Source: Laetiporus sulphureus 93-53 (taxonomy: Eukaryota; Basidiomycota; Agaricomycetes; Polyporales; Laetiporaceae). From it: a stretch of 64,000 nucleotides of DNA. This document shows, one piece after another, positions 1 through 12,720 of the stretch; the stretch's first letter is position 1; every line of letters begins with the position of its first letter. Under the pieces are notes generated by a model. The model was not told where the DNA came from. It ran no database searches and saw only the letters and a list, made by a program, of their open reading frames with translations. The stretch spans positions 204,440-268,439 of the forward strand of contig NW_024468527.1 in the NCBI RefSeq assembly GCF_001632365.1. Reading direction: 5' to 3'. Position numbers and translations under genes: made by a program.

Positions 1-656
1 AAATCAATTTCTGACGATTTTGCATCCCTGTCCGCTGGCGGTGCGCATGCCCTACAATTGATTCTGATGGCTCAGACTACACAACCCGTGGATCGGGTGA
101 AGGCCCTACGTGAACCATGGTCGTCAAGCGGCTGTACCCGCCATCAGTCGTTACAGCGCCGGAATTCCGGACAGTACTGCTGTCTCAGGGTCCTAAACTG
201 CCCTACCAGTATACCTATGGCGGTGATGCCGCCAGAACCATCACAATGTCAGCATCATGCGTACGTCGCAAGGAGAAACACAAATGAAGCAATCCGGCTT
301 GCGCATCACTGCTCGCAGTGTTTTGATGGCGACGCTGATGGCAATGCTATGAGGGGCAGTGTTCGACGTCCGGTCAAGGTGCTAGAACGTGTCAGCGAAC
401 ATGTGGCTCAACGAGTAGCATCTATTCTTCAGCTTCCAGATGCTGCAATCGATGGTCTCGAAACACATCAAGTCGCCGAGCAACCGGATGATCCCAACTG
501 CTGCACTAGAGCGCACCTATTAAACGGTGCCTTCGCAGGAGGGTCCTCATCTACGCTCTTCCCTCTTGTAATACTTCTCCTTTCTATATATTACTCTTAG
601 CTTTCGTCGGATTTCAGCCAAAGACTCTACCTTGACGGTATAGCCGATCTGTCACG
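1..656. other. Upstream flank, no supported gene
   Basis: A 180-codon open frame (58-600, plus) is present, but its composition is not protein-like and I recognise no domain. I treat it as chance. The last part is presumably the promoter and 5' leader of the MAP kinase gene that starts at 657. Confidence 0.5.
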
Positions 657-2348
<1,692 letters not shown>

Positions 2349-3001
2349 GGCCACCACCAGGTCTATCGAGTGAAAAATGACGAGTGTGACACCGGTGCTT
2401 ACGCGTGTCAACCGATCTGTGCGGGATCACACCAAGTCTGTGTACACCTGCAGCTCCGAAATAATGATCCATGATTTCCCCTTAATTTATCGTTCTGTGT
2501 ATGGACTACTCACCTAATTTACATCATGTACAACTAGTCATATCTTTATTCATCAGCGTGGTGCTGGATTATCGTACTGTGGTTGGCGACGCGCATACAT
2601 GGAGCGTGCCATGGTGCAATGCATCAGAATGGGACGACCTCGCGTTCGCCAAACGCGAAGCCGCAAACTCGCTTGTCTATGCATGTTGAATCGCAGAGAA
2701 ATCCGTTCATTCTCCATTGCAACACATCTTATGACCAATTGCGGGTAGTGAGGGCAGAAACATGCAGTCCGTGGATGCAGAGGGGAACAACTAATGTGAT
2801 AAAGAGTGGGGTTAAGATGATATCGTACACCAAGCAGGGTGCACATCCGACGAGATGTGGAAGACAGCACGTTAACTAGTGATATAGGCGAGAGCTTTTC
2901 GTGGATGTGTGATGCAACGAGCGCGTGAGTTGTAGGAACCTGCGTGAAAGGGGGGAAAGACATTGGCTAGCAACAGAAGCGCTAGTGGCGAGGCTGGAAT
3001 G
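2349..3001. other. Intergenic, convergent 3' flanks
   Basis: This lies between the 3' ends of the MAP kinase gene (plus) and the SAP-like gene (minus). Only short shadow frames are present. I see no RNA gene or repeat. Confidence 0.5.
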
Positions 3002-5283
3002 TCAAAAGCCAGGCGCAGCTCCCGTCCAGAAGCCAGTAGCGACACCCTCGACGCCGAAATCCCCGAAGCGGGTGTCGCAGTCCAGCTCTGTACCATACAT
3101 GGTTCGTCTCATCGGCAAAGCCGGTGCGTCCGGCGACATCGGAAATGTAGCCATCCCGAGCCCTTGACCGATAATGTTACTCGAGATGGTGGGCGCGTCT
3201 TGGCTTCGTTCCGGCACGCGATCGGTTTGCATGGGCGATGAGAGCATATGCGCATGTGCAGTCTCTTCAGCAGAGCTCCCAGCGTGCGGCGTTCGAGGCG
3301 GAGGTAGACTGCCGCTCCGTCGTGAACGACGGGGAGCACCATATGGATGAAAGAGGTCGTTCCTCTCCCGACGTCCACCCGCTCGCTCGATATACCCTCC
3401 ACTCGGCATCGTACTGGCTCCCGGAGTTGGCGACGTTGGCGGCTCCGGGTATGCGAAGGAAGGCATTCCAACACCATACGGACCTGTCGGCGTTGCAGGG
3501 ACCGCACGGAATACAGTGTTTGTGAAGCCGAAATGAAATGCGTCACTCTGTTGGACGTTCTCATTCGCGTTGGCTGTGGTAGTGGTTGGACCACGACCGC
3601 TGCTCGCGATAGGAGTACTGAATGCAGCCGGTGGTAGGTCTAAGAATTCGGCATGCGAAGCAGGGTTATCCATGTATGTTTCTGGAGGTTCTTCAGGTCC
3701 GCTGAATACGGTGAACGTCGGCGCGCCATGAGCTCTCCTCGGTGTTGAACTCTCTCCTCTGCTCTCGAGCGCTATATTTCGTCTAGGTGGCGTTACTGGG
3801 ACTTCTAGTAGCGGAGGATCTGCTCTTTGAGTAGATACCTTCACGCGCTTTCTGGCAGGACGATATCTTTTGGGCGACTTGACCAGCTGATGCCCCTTAT
3901 CCTGCTTTTTCTTGTCATTGATCACTTCCTCGGAGCCAACGTCGCTGCCTCCAGATGTAGAACTGCTCGCTGAATCCCTGAAGTGTTTCCCCAGCAAGGT
4001 TTCTGCGAGTGGCAATTCAGCACCAGAATCTGCCTCGGCTATGACTGATTCAGATGCAGGAGATGCAGGCGATGCATGATCCATCGCTGTGATAGGACTG
4101 CTTTCGTGATGGAAAAAAATTAGTTTCAGCATTGATCAGTATATGGCACGATCCCGACATACACGGCGCGAGCCTTCCCCGCACGTTTCACGGATTCTGG
4201 CAGAAGGACTCCGATCGTGTCTCGGAGCATTTGCATTTGAGTCTCGAGATTGATGTGCTTGTTGCTCATAGCTGCCATCTGCGACCGCAAGTCCTGCACC
4301 TCGAGTGTCATTTGCTCTAATTTGGCAGTGAGTGCAGGTACGTCGGCCGACTCCGTGGATACCCGTTGCAACTCGGTCTGTAGCGTTTGCAGCTGCTCTT
4401 GAAATGGTTGCATCTATTGTGAGCAGTCAGAATTCGAATCGTGCATTAAAGTCAATCCCCGCACAATTTGTTCTGGCAGCCCGTCTATTCGAACCTCTGT
4501 CACCAAAGGAGGCATCTGTGGTGTTGTTTCCGTGACAATTCCATTGGGGAGCTCATGACTGCTGCCTGATGGACCAGCTACAGGAGCTATTTCGATTGAG
4601 AATTGTGAATATGTAAACGTCCCTTTGCTGCAGGCAATCTGCTCACCTGCTAATTCTACTTAATGGATGACATGGTGAGCAGAAGATAATAAAGGGCTCA
4701 AGATGTGGCTTACGTTCTTCCTCAAAGGGACCCACATCAGTGGCCTTGACGCCTTTGATACTCCTTCTTCGCGCTGCAGGTGGCAAACTGACGGATTGCG
4801 CGACACCTCTAGCCTCCGCACCAGCTGTTAATTTCACGCGGCCCGTGCCCACTTTGTATTCTTGTTGTCTCCTCCTTCTCGTATGTGGTGTGATAGGTAC
4901 TGTGACGCGAGCTTGAATAGCTGGACGCTGCCCGGACCCCCTTCCTCCGCTATCCTCTTCGACGTCCCGGGCAGTCACTGAGCCTCCAGAGGCTGTTCTC
5001 GAGCTAGTGCCCGCCGTTGAACGGGTCGTCGAGGGAAGAGAAGGGATCCGAGATGGCTTCGAGACTGGTGGCGGATGGGTGCGGAGCTGCAGCTTGTCAA
5101 CAAGCGATTCCACCAACGCTTCCGTCTTGAGGTTCGCTCTGATATTGTTGTCCTGAATAACGATTTCTAGCGGTCGGTGACCGAACGCAGTCAAGGAAGG
5201 CAATGGCGACGAACTTTACAGAGTTTCTGGAGCTGGATGCGATTCATGCTCTCCAGAGTCTGCCTGTCCAACGGTCGAGACAT
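3002..5283 (-). CDS. SAP-like domain, coiled-coil nuclear-type protein, function unknown
   Basis: Five exons on the minus strand, 5283-5215, 5152-4714, 4646-4465, 4413-4163 and 4100-3002, join in phase to 679 residues. The first splice joins NRIQLQKLCK to DNNIRANLKTEALVESL, which has the helix-turn-helix look of a SAP DNA-binding motif (about residues 13-45). Next come a basic, Ser/Pro-rich stretch with an Arg-rich cluster (RRRRQQ) and a heptad-like coiled coil (QPFQEQLQTLQTEL onward). A long disordered region follows, with several basic KR runs that could be nuclear signals. The last 30 residues (YGTELDCDTRFGDFGVEGVA) look more conserved-type than the middle. This suggests a chromatin or transcription protein, but no function can be assigned. 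The start was chosen because the ATG at 5283 is the only one giving an intact SAP-like unit. Confidence 0.75.
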
Positions 5284-5851
5284 GGTGCTGGGGATTCAGC
5301 CTCCTTGAATCGACGACGGGCAAGACAACACGGCGAGCGCGAGCGAGGAATATGCGGGGCGGGATCGAAGCCACGTTCGGGTAAGCGGCCAACGAGCAAC
5401 CAAACAACGCGAACGCGAACGCTGGCTCACGTGACCAAGTAGGTGGCAGTAGCCCTGATCAACGCGTTTGAGGCCGCGAGCGCTGTCGTCGATGTTCCTC
5501 CCGGCTGCAGACGCCATGACTTGCATGCATGCATTGTTTTCATCAACAGCTCTTCGCTTCGTTGCTTGTGTGATTCTCCCGTATTTCCCTAGGCCGCCTC
5601 TAAAATGGCTGGACTCGCGGGCTTGAATGTCCTCGGACCGTTGTCTCCGCCATCCAGCTCGCTGTTCGGCGTCTCACGGTGAATTTGGAAACGCTGGGTA
5701 GCACTGTGTTGTGTGAGATGACACGAGCTTGATCACCTGGCGGAGGAGAAGGTGCCGGCTCCTTCTGAGCTCTTCCGTTTCTCCGAGTTGCTGCATTCAA
5801 ATTAAGTCTCGAGTCGAAGTGTGGTTTCATCGCTATCTCTTGTACACCCAT
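5284..5851. promoter_or_regulatory. Divergent promoter region, SAP-like gene / flavocytochrome b2 A
   Basis: This 568-bp gap separates two divergently transcribed start codons. It contains a CACGTG E-box at about 5428-5433. I see no clear TATA element. Confidence 0.4.
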
Positions 5852-8148
5852 ATGGCGAAGGCATACTCTTTGCAGGAGGTCGCTCAACATAACAGTGCGA
5901 GGTACGCTGCATTTGCTCCGTGAGCCCTGACGCACTCTTGACGTCGGACAAATAAGTTCTTGCTGGATCATTATCGATAACAAGGTCTATGACGTGACAG
6001 ACTTCCTCCCTGTATGTTCGCTACGAACTTTCAAATTAGCTAGACTCACCATGGCTGATCGAATGCAGGAGCACCCAGGAGGAGAAAAGATCATTCTCAA
6101 GTACGCCGGCCGCGACGCTACGGCAGTATACGAGCCCATCCATCCAGAGGACGCGTTGAATAAATTCCTTCCACTCGAGAAGCATTTAGGGTCACTGGAT
6201 AGCTCAGGAGCTCAGGAATTGAAAGAGGAACAGGACAGTCGCCGCAAGACGCAAGATGAGATTCGCGTGGAGAGAGCCCGTGCGGGGAAGCCTCCAATCA
6301 ACCAGATCCTCAGCTTGCAGGATATGGAGGTGAGAATCCATGCAGTTCAGTTTGTTCCGAACAAGATGGATAGAACTGTGTTTCCATAGAATGCTGCTGA
6401 ACAGGTGCTGCCTTACAAATCCTGGGCTTTCTACAGGTCTGCTTCAGACGATGAGATTAGTGGGTAGAAGGTTGTAGACTATCTCATCGCATAATCGATG
6501 CTTACGTTCTTGGCTAGCCTACAATGAAAATCGCCGCGCATTCTCTCGTTTCTTCTTCCATCCACGTGTGCTGAGGCCGATTTCCCGAGTTGATACATGT
6601 ACGACGATTCTTGGATTCAACTCTTCACTCCCGATCTTCGTCAGTGCTGCGTCACTAGCTAAGCTAGGACATCCTCTCGGTACGCCTTCCTCTAATGTCG
6701 GGTCATCCATCTCACAATTGTCACCTCGACCTGCACCGCAGGTGAACTCAACATTACCCGCGGAGCAGGTCGTACGGGCATCATTCAAATGGTGTCTCAT
6801 TACTCCTCAGTCTCCCGCGAGGAGCTTGTTGCCGCGCGGCTTCCCTCACAGCCGCTCTTCTTCCAGCTTTACCCGGACAGAGACAGATCGATCACAGCGA
6901 GTGTGATCCGTGAAGTTGATAAGATGGGCTTCAATGCAATTTGCTTGACGGTCGACGCGCCGCTAAACGGGAATCGTGAGAGAGATCTCAAAGCGCCGTT
7001 CGAGCTCGAAGAGCAAGAGCGCGTCGTTCAGGAGATACAAGGTGGAAGCAAGCTATCTGGCGAGATGCAAGAGAGGACTGAAGATGAGGATAACAAACTC
7101 GTGGAGGGCGAGCTGGAGCTGCTGGGGACGTCGAGCGGATTGCGGACGACGGCTGACCTTGACATGTCTTGGGTGGAGGTCAATCACCCTCTTCGAAGTT
7201 CTTCAAAGGGTTGCTTATGGTCCTTCGCAGACTATACCTCTGATACGGAAGAACACGAATTTGCCGATTGTATTGAAAGGTAACATTTGTCTGCGATCCG
7301 CTATTAGTAGAACGTTAATCCGTGTTACGCAGGTATCCAATGTGTTGCGGTAAGGGGAACATTGGAACGTGTACTTTTCGAGGAGTATCTGACGACTCCG
7401 CCAGGATGCGATCATGGCTGCCGAGGCCGGAGTGGAGGGAATCCTTCTTTCTAACCATGGTGGTGAGTGGATTGCTCTTTCATGCCTGTCCGGAGACATT
7501 CAATGGGCTCGGTGTAGGTCGGCAGATGGAGTAGTGGGTATTTGATCAGCTCTAGTGAGCTCGACACTCAATATGTCCTTGCAGCTCCCTACCTCCACTC
7601 GAGGTGCTTTACAAGATACGTAGAGAACGGCCAGCCGTCTTCGATAAACTAGAGGGTAGCGAGCGTTCGTCGCACATACTTGTGCTACCTCACTAATATT
7701 CTCTGCGCAGTGTACATTGATGGAGGCATACATCGCGGCACGGGTGAGTTTATTTCCCAGAGACATGTTTTCCATTGTGAAAGGATGACGTACTCTGCTA
7801 TCAGACGTCCTCAAGGCCTTGTGTCTCGGCGCAAGAGCAGCGGGACTGGGACGGGCTTTCCACTTTGCACAAAGTGTAGGCCCTTCACCCCAGAGGTTCT
7901 ACTATGAGTGAGGCTGACGTCAACCAAACCTAGGCGTATGCAGAAGCCGGTGTTATACAGACGGTGCGCATACTTCAACGTGAGATCACACTAGGGATGC
8001 GGCTGCTGGGAGCAACGAATGTGAAGCAGCTAGTGCCAGAAATGGTGAGCAGCAGGAGGTTAGTTGTCGTGTTGGTTTTGTACAACTTACTCGCTCGCTG
8101 TGCTAGGTTGAACGTGTCGACTGGCAGCCGTTGCTGGCCAAACTATAA
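5852..8148 (+). CDS. Flavocytochrome b2 (L-lactate dehydrogenase, cytochrome), copy A
   Basis: Fifteen exons give about 500 residues: 5852-5901, 5957-6011, 6069-6329, 6390-6459, 6518-6679, 6742-7178, 7231-7279, 7333-7349, 7405-7462, 7518-7533, 7585-7655, 7711-7743, 7805-7875, 7934-8044, 8107-8148. The N-terminal cytochrome b5 domain has the heme-ligand motif HPGG (37-40) and a second His in EPIHPEDAL. The FMN alpha-hydroxy-acid dehydrogenase barrel follows. Its catalytic His lies in LLSNHGGRQ (about residue 385), and the phosphate-binding YIDGGIHRGTDV is present. The enzyme oxidises L-lactate to pyruvate and passes electrons to cytochrome c. The protein starts directly at the b5 domain, with no obvious mitochondrial presequence, unlike yeast Cyb2. 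Two micro-exons (17 and 16 nt) are required. It stands head-to-tail 316 bp before a paralogue with identical intron positions. Confidence 0.9.
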
Positions 8149-8464
8149 GATTGTTTGTGTATTCTGGTGCTCGATAGCTTGCAGGATAGAGTGTTCTAGT
8201 TCTAGCGTTTACATACGAGTGTCGGATGAACTTTACGGAGTTCGGATAGTCATTCCGGATGTCGTCTACCGAGCAAAACCATCATGCGATCGAAGTCGGT
8301 CATCTGAGCAGGCTCGGCTCGTTACGCGGGTTCGGAGGACCGGCCACTCTGAGAGCTCTCATTATACATAAACACCAACTGGACCGCAACAGCCATGAGC
8401 TTTTGTCTTCTGTCAGACTCAAATTTCCCAGCTCTTTATTGCGCGTACCATACCGTAAGGTACA
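8149..8464. promoter_or_regulatory. Spacer and promoter between the two flavocytochrome b2 genes
   Basis: This 316-bp spacer lies between the stop of copy A and the ATG of copy B. It must hold the copy A terminator and the copy B promoter. No recognisable element stands out. Confidence 0.4.
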
Positions 8465-10753
8465 ATGCCTTGGTCATTAAAGGAGGTCGCAAAACATAAC
8501 ACTCCTAGGTAACGTCGCATACATTACGATACCCCGCATCGCGCGCACGCTGACATCGCGCTAGCTCGTGCTGGGTGATCATCAAGAACAAGGTCTACGA
8601 CGTGACTGACTTCCTGCCTGTGAGTTGACTTACGGAGTCCGAGTCATCCACTTCATTGAAATCCCCATCGTGCATGTAGGAACACCCAGGAGGTGCTAAG
8701 ATCATCCTCAAACACGCCGGACGCGATGCGACGAGCGCGTACGAGCCGATACATCCTCCGGATGCATTGGACAAGAACCTGCCTCCCGAGAAGCACCTCG
8801 GCGACATAGATGTGGCCGGCGTGCAGGCACTGCAGAAAGAACGCGCGTCCAGGCAGAAGACAAGGGATGAGATCCGCGTGGAGGAAGCGGTGGCCAGGAA
8901 GCCTCGCATCAACAGGATTCTCAGCTTGTGGGACATGGAGGTCAGTTGCTCCTTCAGCAGGAGTTGGGTGCGTGTCGACTCAGAGATGGTTCCAGGACGT
9001 TGCCATGAATGTGATGGCGTACAAGACGAAAGCATATTACGCGTCGGCAGCTGAGGACGAGACTAGTACGTAGATAACTCCGTTTCAGTGGGCTTTCGTC
9101 TAATTGCTGTTCGTGCAGCACTCAAAGAGAATGCTCGTGCCTTCTCTCGCTTCTTCTTCCATCCCCGGGTCCTTAGACCCATTTCCAAGGCCGATCCATC
9201 AACAACTATCCTTGGCTTCCGCTCTTCTCTCCCCATCTTCGTCAGCGGCGCCGCCCTCGCCAAGCTTGGGCACCCACTAGGTGCGTTTCCGTATCCTGCT
9301 CCGAGCTCACAGCGCTCGCTCAGATTCTACAGGCGAGATCAACATCGTCCGCGGTGCAGGGCGCACCTCCATCATTTACATGGTCTCCTCCAACGCTTCC
9401 CTCTCGCCGTCCCAAATCGCCGCCGCCCGCACCTCGCCCTCGCAGCCGATCTTCTACCAACTCTACAAGCCGCGCGACCCTGCCGCGGCAGAGGCGCTTG
9501 TGCGCGAGATCGAGGGCCTCGGGTACAAGGCGATCTTCCTCACTGTCGACGCGCCCGTTGCTGGCTACCGCGAGCGCGACATCCGAGCGCCGTTCGAGCT
9601 AGAGGACCTCCAGCGCGAGGCGGACGGGGAGAGCGAGCACGCACACCAGACGCCTGGGTCTAGACAGCCCGAGGATGCGGAGGAGGAGTTGGAGGGGCAG
9701 GGGCAGGTGAACGTCCTCGGGACGGCAGGTGCGCTGTTGGCGAACACGGATGCGGATATGACGTGGGCGGAGGTTAGTCGGTGCGTTGGATTCGTTGAGG
9801 GTCGTGTCAGCCTCATGCTAGCCACAGACAATTCCGTGGCTACGGAAAGTCACGAAGCTGCCTATAGTCCTGAAAGGTACCCAACCAGGGCATTTCTTCG
9901 CACATAAATTCTGACGGTACCTTTCAGGGATCCAATGTGTCGCTGTAAGCATTTGCAGAAGAAACGTGATAGGATCCTGTGGATAACCTTCTTGCGTTTG
10001 CGCAGGATGCCGTCCTTGCTGCCGAGGCTGGCGTTGACGGCATACTCCTGTCTAACCACGGAGGTGAGTGCGTGGGCGTCGACGATGACCGAAGGCCGCT
10101 GATACCATGACATCAGGTCGCCAACTTGAATAGTAAGCCCGGGGACATCGGACCATGAATACGTTAGTTGCTCACACACGTCCACCAGCTCATTACCACC
10201 TTTGGAAGTTTTATACAGAATCCGCAAGCAGCGTCCGGATGTCTTTGATAAGCTAGAAGGTGACGTTACAGTAGGCTCAAGTCGATACTTTCTGCTGACG
10301 CCCGTCCTTTCAGTCTATATCGACGGAGGAGTCCACCGGGGCACCGGTAAGCCATCACTCGTACTCGACCGGAGTATCGCTCATGCATTCGATTTGCCAC
10401 AGATGTCTTGAAAGCCCTCTGCTTGGGTGCAAAGGCCGTCGGCCTCGGGCGTGCGTTCATGTATGCGCAAAGTGTACGACACCGATTCTTTCTCCGGCCG
10501 TCGCGAAAGGAGCTAACGCCGCGCTGACCAGGCATACGGCGAAGCCGGAATCATACACACGGTACGCATCCTGCATCGCGAGATCGTTCTCGGAATGCGG
10601 TTGCTAGGCGTCACCCGTCTTGATGAACTCAAGCCGGAGATGGTGGGTGCTTCGTTTTTTTGCACCGTTAAAATACGTTGACGACGTGCTCTATCTGCTG
10701 TGCAATCGTAGGTGGAGCGAATGGACTGGCAGCCCGCGCTGGCGAGGCTGTAG
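8465..10753 (+). CDS. Flavocytochrome b2 (L-lactate dehydrogenase, cytochrome), copy B
   Basis: Fifteen exons encode 499 residues: 8465-8508, 8565-8619, 8680-8940, 8996-9065, 9119-9280, 9333-9772, 9828-9876, 9928-9944, 10006-10063, 10117-10132, 10189-10259, 10314-10346, 10403-10473, 10532-10642, 10712-10753. The architecture matches copy A: a b5 domain (HPGG near residue 37), then the FMN barrel with SNHGGRQLEYS and [12 protein letters not shown]. Exon lengths equal those of copy A except exon 1 (44 versus 50 nt) and exon 6 (440 versus 437). The DNA is visibly more GC-rich than copy A, especially in exon 6. The third-position difference and many amino-acid changes suggest an old duplication. 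All catalytic motifs are intact, so both copies should be active. Confidence 0.9.
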
Positions 10754-11141
10754 TCATCGTTTGTTCGTCAGTAGAGCCGCTTGCCGGTGTGGCGGATTAT
10801 CTAGGATAGATGTATGGCATTTCGCAGCGTTGTTTCGTAATGGTGTCACGACTCGTTCCACGACTGTCAATTAGCCGATCCAGAAGTCTGATCTTTCATC
10901 GCTTCTTGATATGTGGAGTCTGGTCGACAGCTTGATCCTGCTGGTCGGACCACGATTTGACGGTGCTGACTGAACGCTCTGTTCCGTGGATGTACGGTAC
11001 AGATGTCTTAAATGCAATGCATGATGGGCGTCCAACGTACCATAGGGTTTACTTGAGACTCACGTCTCGCGAAGTCCAGGCGTCAACATTACATGTTACG
11101 CTGACTGGACCGTAACCTCAGAACTTGAGAACGCTGGAAGC
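10754..11141. other. Intergenic, convergent 3' flanks
   Basis: The 3' ends of flavocytochrome b2 B (plus) and GAR transformylase (minus) face each other across 388 bp. I see no further gene. Confidence 0.5.
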
Positions 11142-11879
11142 TCACTGACGACTCACGGGTAAAGGAGCAACCTCGTCCAAGACCTGCTTCGTAGCTTGCA
11201 CGATAACCTCCCACTCCGTTTTATGCAGCCGCTCTTCGAAAGCCTCCAGGGATTCCCCGGGCTTTATCTCAACCTCTCTCACCATCACTGGAGGTCCACA
11301 GTCCACCTCCTTCACGACCCTGTGAACCATGACGCCAGAATGCGCGATCTCGCCTTTTTGGAATGCCTCATATGCCCGTTCGATCGCATTCGCACCGTCG
11401 AATGCCCCTGGCAGCGCGGGATGGAGATTTATCACCGGGATGGGCTTCTCCACTTTCTCCTCACCCTTTAGAAGCCGCTCACCGTTGACGACCTCCAAGA
11501 AGCCGTCGCCCATTATGTGCATCCAGCCCGCGAGAACGACCAGATCGGGCTTTTCCCTGATCACGATCCGGGCAACCTCGACATCGTAGTCATCGCGCGT
11601 CTTTCCGGGGTTTGCTTTGACGAATGGCTGCAGTGAAAGATACGCGGTGCGAATAGGAGGATTCGCTTGCGCAGCGCGAGTCAGGCCGTAGGCTGCCTTG
11701 CGATTCGACAGAACGAGACTAATGCGCGTGTTGGGGAGTGCGGGCGCACACTGAGCATCTATGAGGGCCTGCAAATTTGTACCTGAGCAGAGTCAACGTT
11801 GTCTGGTGGCTGGGAGATGCATGCGCGTACCTGAGCCCGAAATGAGCACGACAATGTGTCTCAGCCCTGCATCCGACAT
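11142..11879 (-). CDS. ADE8: Phosphoribosylglycinamide formyltransferase (GAR transformylase)
   Basis: Two exons, 11879-11831 and 11782-11142, give 229 residues, close to the roughly 214 of yeast Ade8. The N-terminus has the nucleotide/phosphate-binding loop SGSGTNLQALID, split by the intron. DLVVLAGWMHIMG follows. The active-site segment NLHPALPGAFDG carries the catalytic Asn and His, and GVMVHRVVKEVDCGPPV carries the catalytic Asp. By family knowledge it transfers a formyl group from 10-formyl-tetrahydrofolate to GAR in step 3 of purine synthesis, in the cytosol. It is a stand-alone enzyme, as usual in fungi, not the animal GARS-AIRS-GART fusion. The gene shares an 841-bp divergent region with the membrane-protein gene at 12721. 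Confidence 0.93.
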
Positions 11880-12720
11880 GAATAACCAGTACTTCCAAGT
11901 TGCCGCAGATAATTTGTAGCACCTGCCTAGTGATCGGTGTATTGATCGATCACTACTGTTGTGGGCGCGTTAAGACAGACGGCGACTCCTTCATCCAGAA
12001 CCACGATGTTGCTGCTTGCTCAATTGGCCGCTCGACCGACGACGATATTCCCAGCTAATTGTCGATAAAAATGCTATGGCTCTGTCTCTGTGGTAACACG
12101 ATGAACAAAGTCTTGAACTGCAGATGACGGCCTGCACGTCGCCGCGCGTGTGAGCAATCGGCATGGCTACAAACTATCCAGCACTGCTGTGCGAGTCGTC
12201 CACCAGACGTAAATGCGATTGGCTAGAGGTCCCTCCAGCCGATAGCATTCAGGATTGCCAACATCAAAGATGGATCCAGGTTACAGGGTTGCTCATTGGT
12301 CATTTCGCTACGGAGTATCCTGCGTCCCGGGTCGCGTTCCTCGTTGTCAAGGCCGAGGCGTCAGCGGCAAGGCAGGGTCACCTCACCTCGTTCTTCATGT
12401 CCGCCTCTCGTGCGGATCCTTCAGTCCTTGCCTAAGTGCATGGTTGGACGCAAGTCCTCTTTCTTTCGGTTCCGATCTCACTGTATACCGGGCTTAGCTG
12501 CTTTCGTTTCACTGGGATTGCATCTCAATCTATCTGGCTCTCGTAGTGCCCTCCTCAGCCGGACTGACGCAGCCTGCGAAACACAAGCCAGCTGGTCTAC
12601 CTTTTTTCTTCTGCATACATAGTCCATCATCAAAGGTTGCTTAGATTGTGCAACAATCCTTTTGTTCACACTCCTTACTTCGCGTTGCGAACTCACCTCG
12701 GCTCGTTGATTGTTGCACAC
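11880..12720. promoter_or_regulatory. Divergent intergenic region, ADE8 / membrane protein
   Basis: An 841-bp region lies between two divergent ATGs. Open frames here (for example 12163-12435 and 12296-12622) overlap each other in different frames and look like chance. No known regulatory site is evident. Confidence 0.4.

Noticed and set aside
58..600. 180-codon plus-strand open frame at the window start
   Set aside because: No domain, odd composition and no supporting splice structure; it is most likely a chance frame upstream of the MAP kinase.
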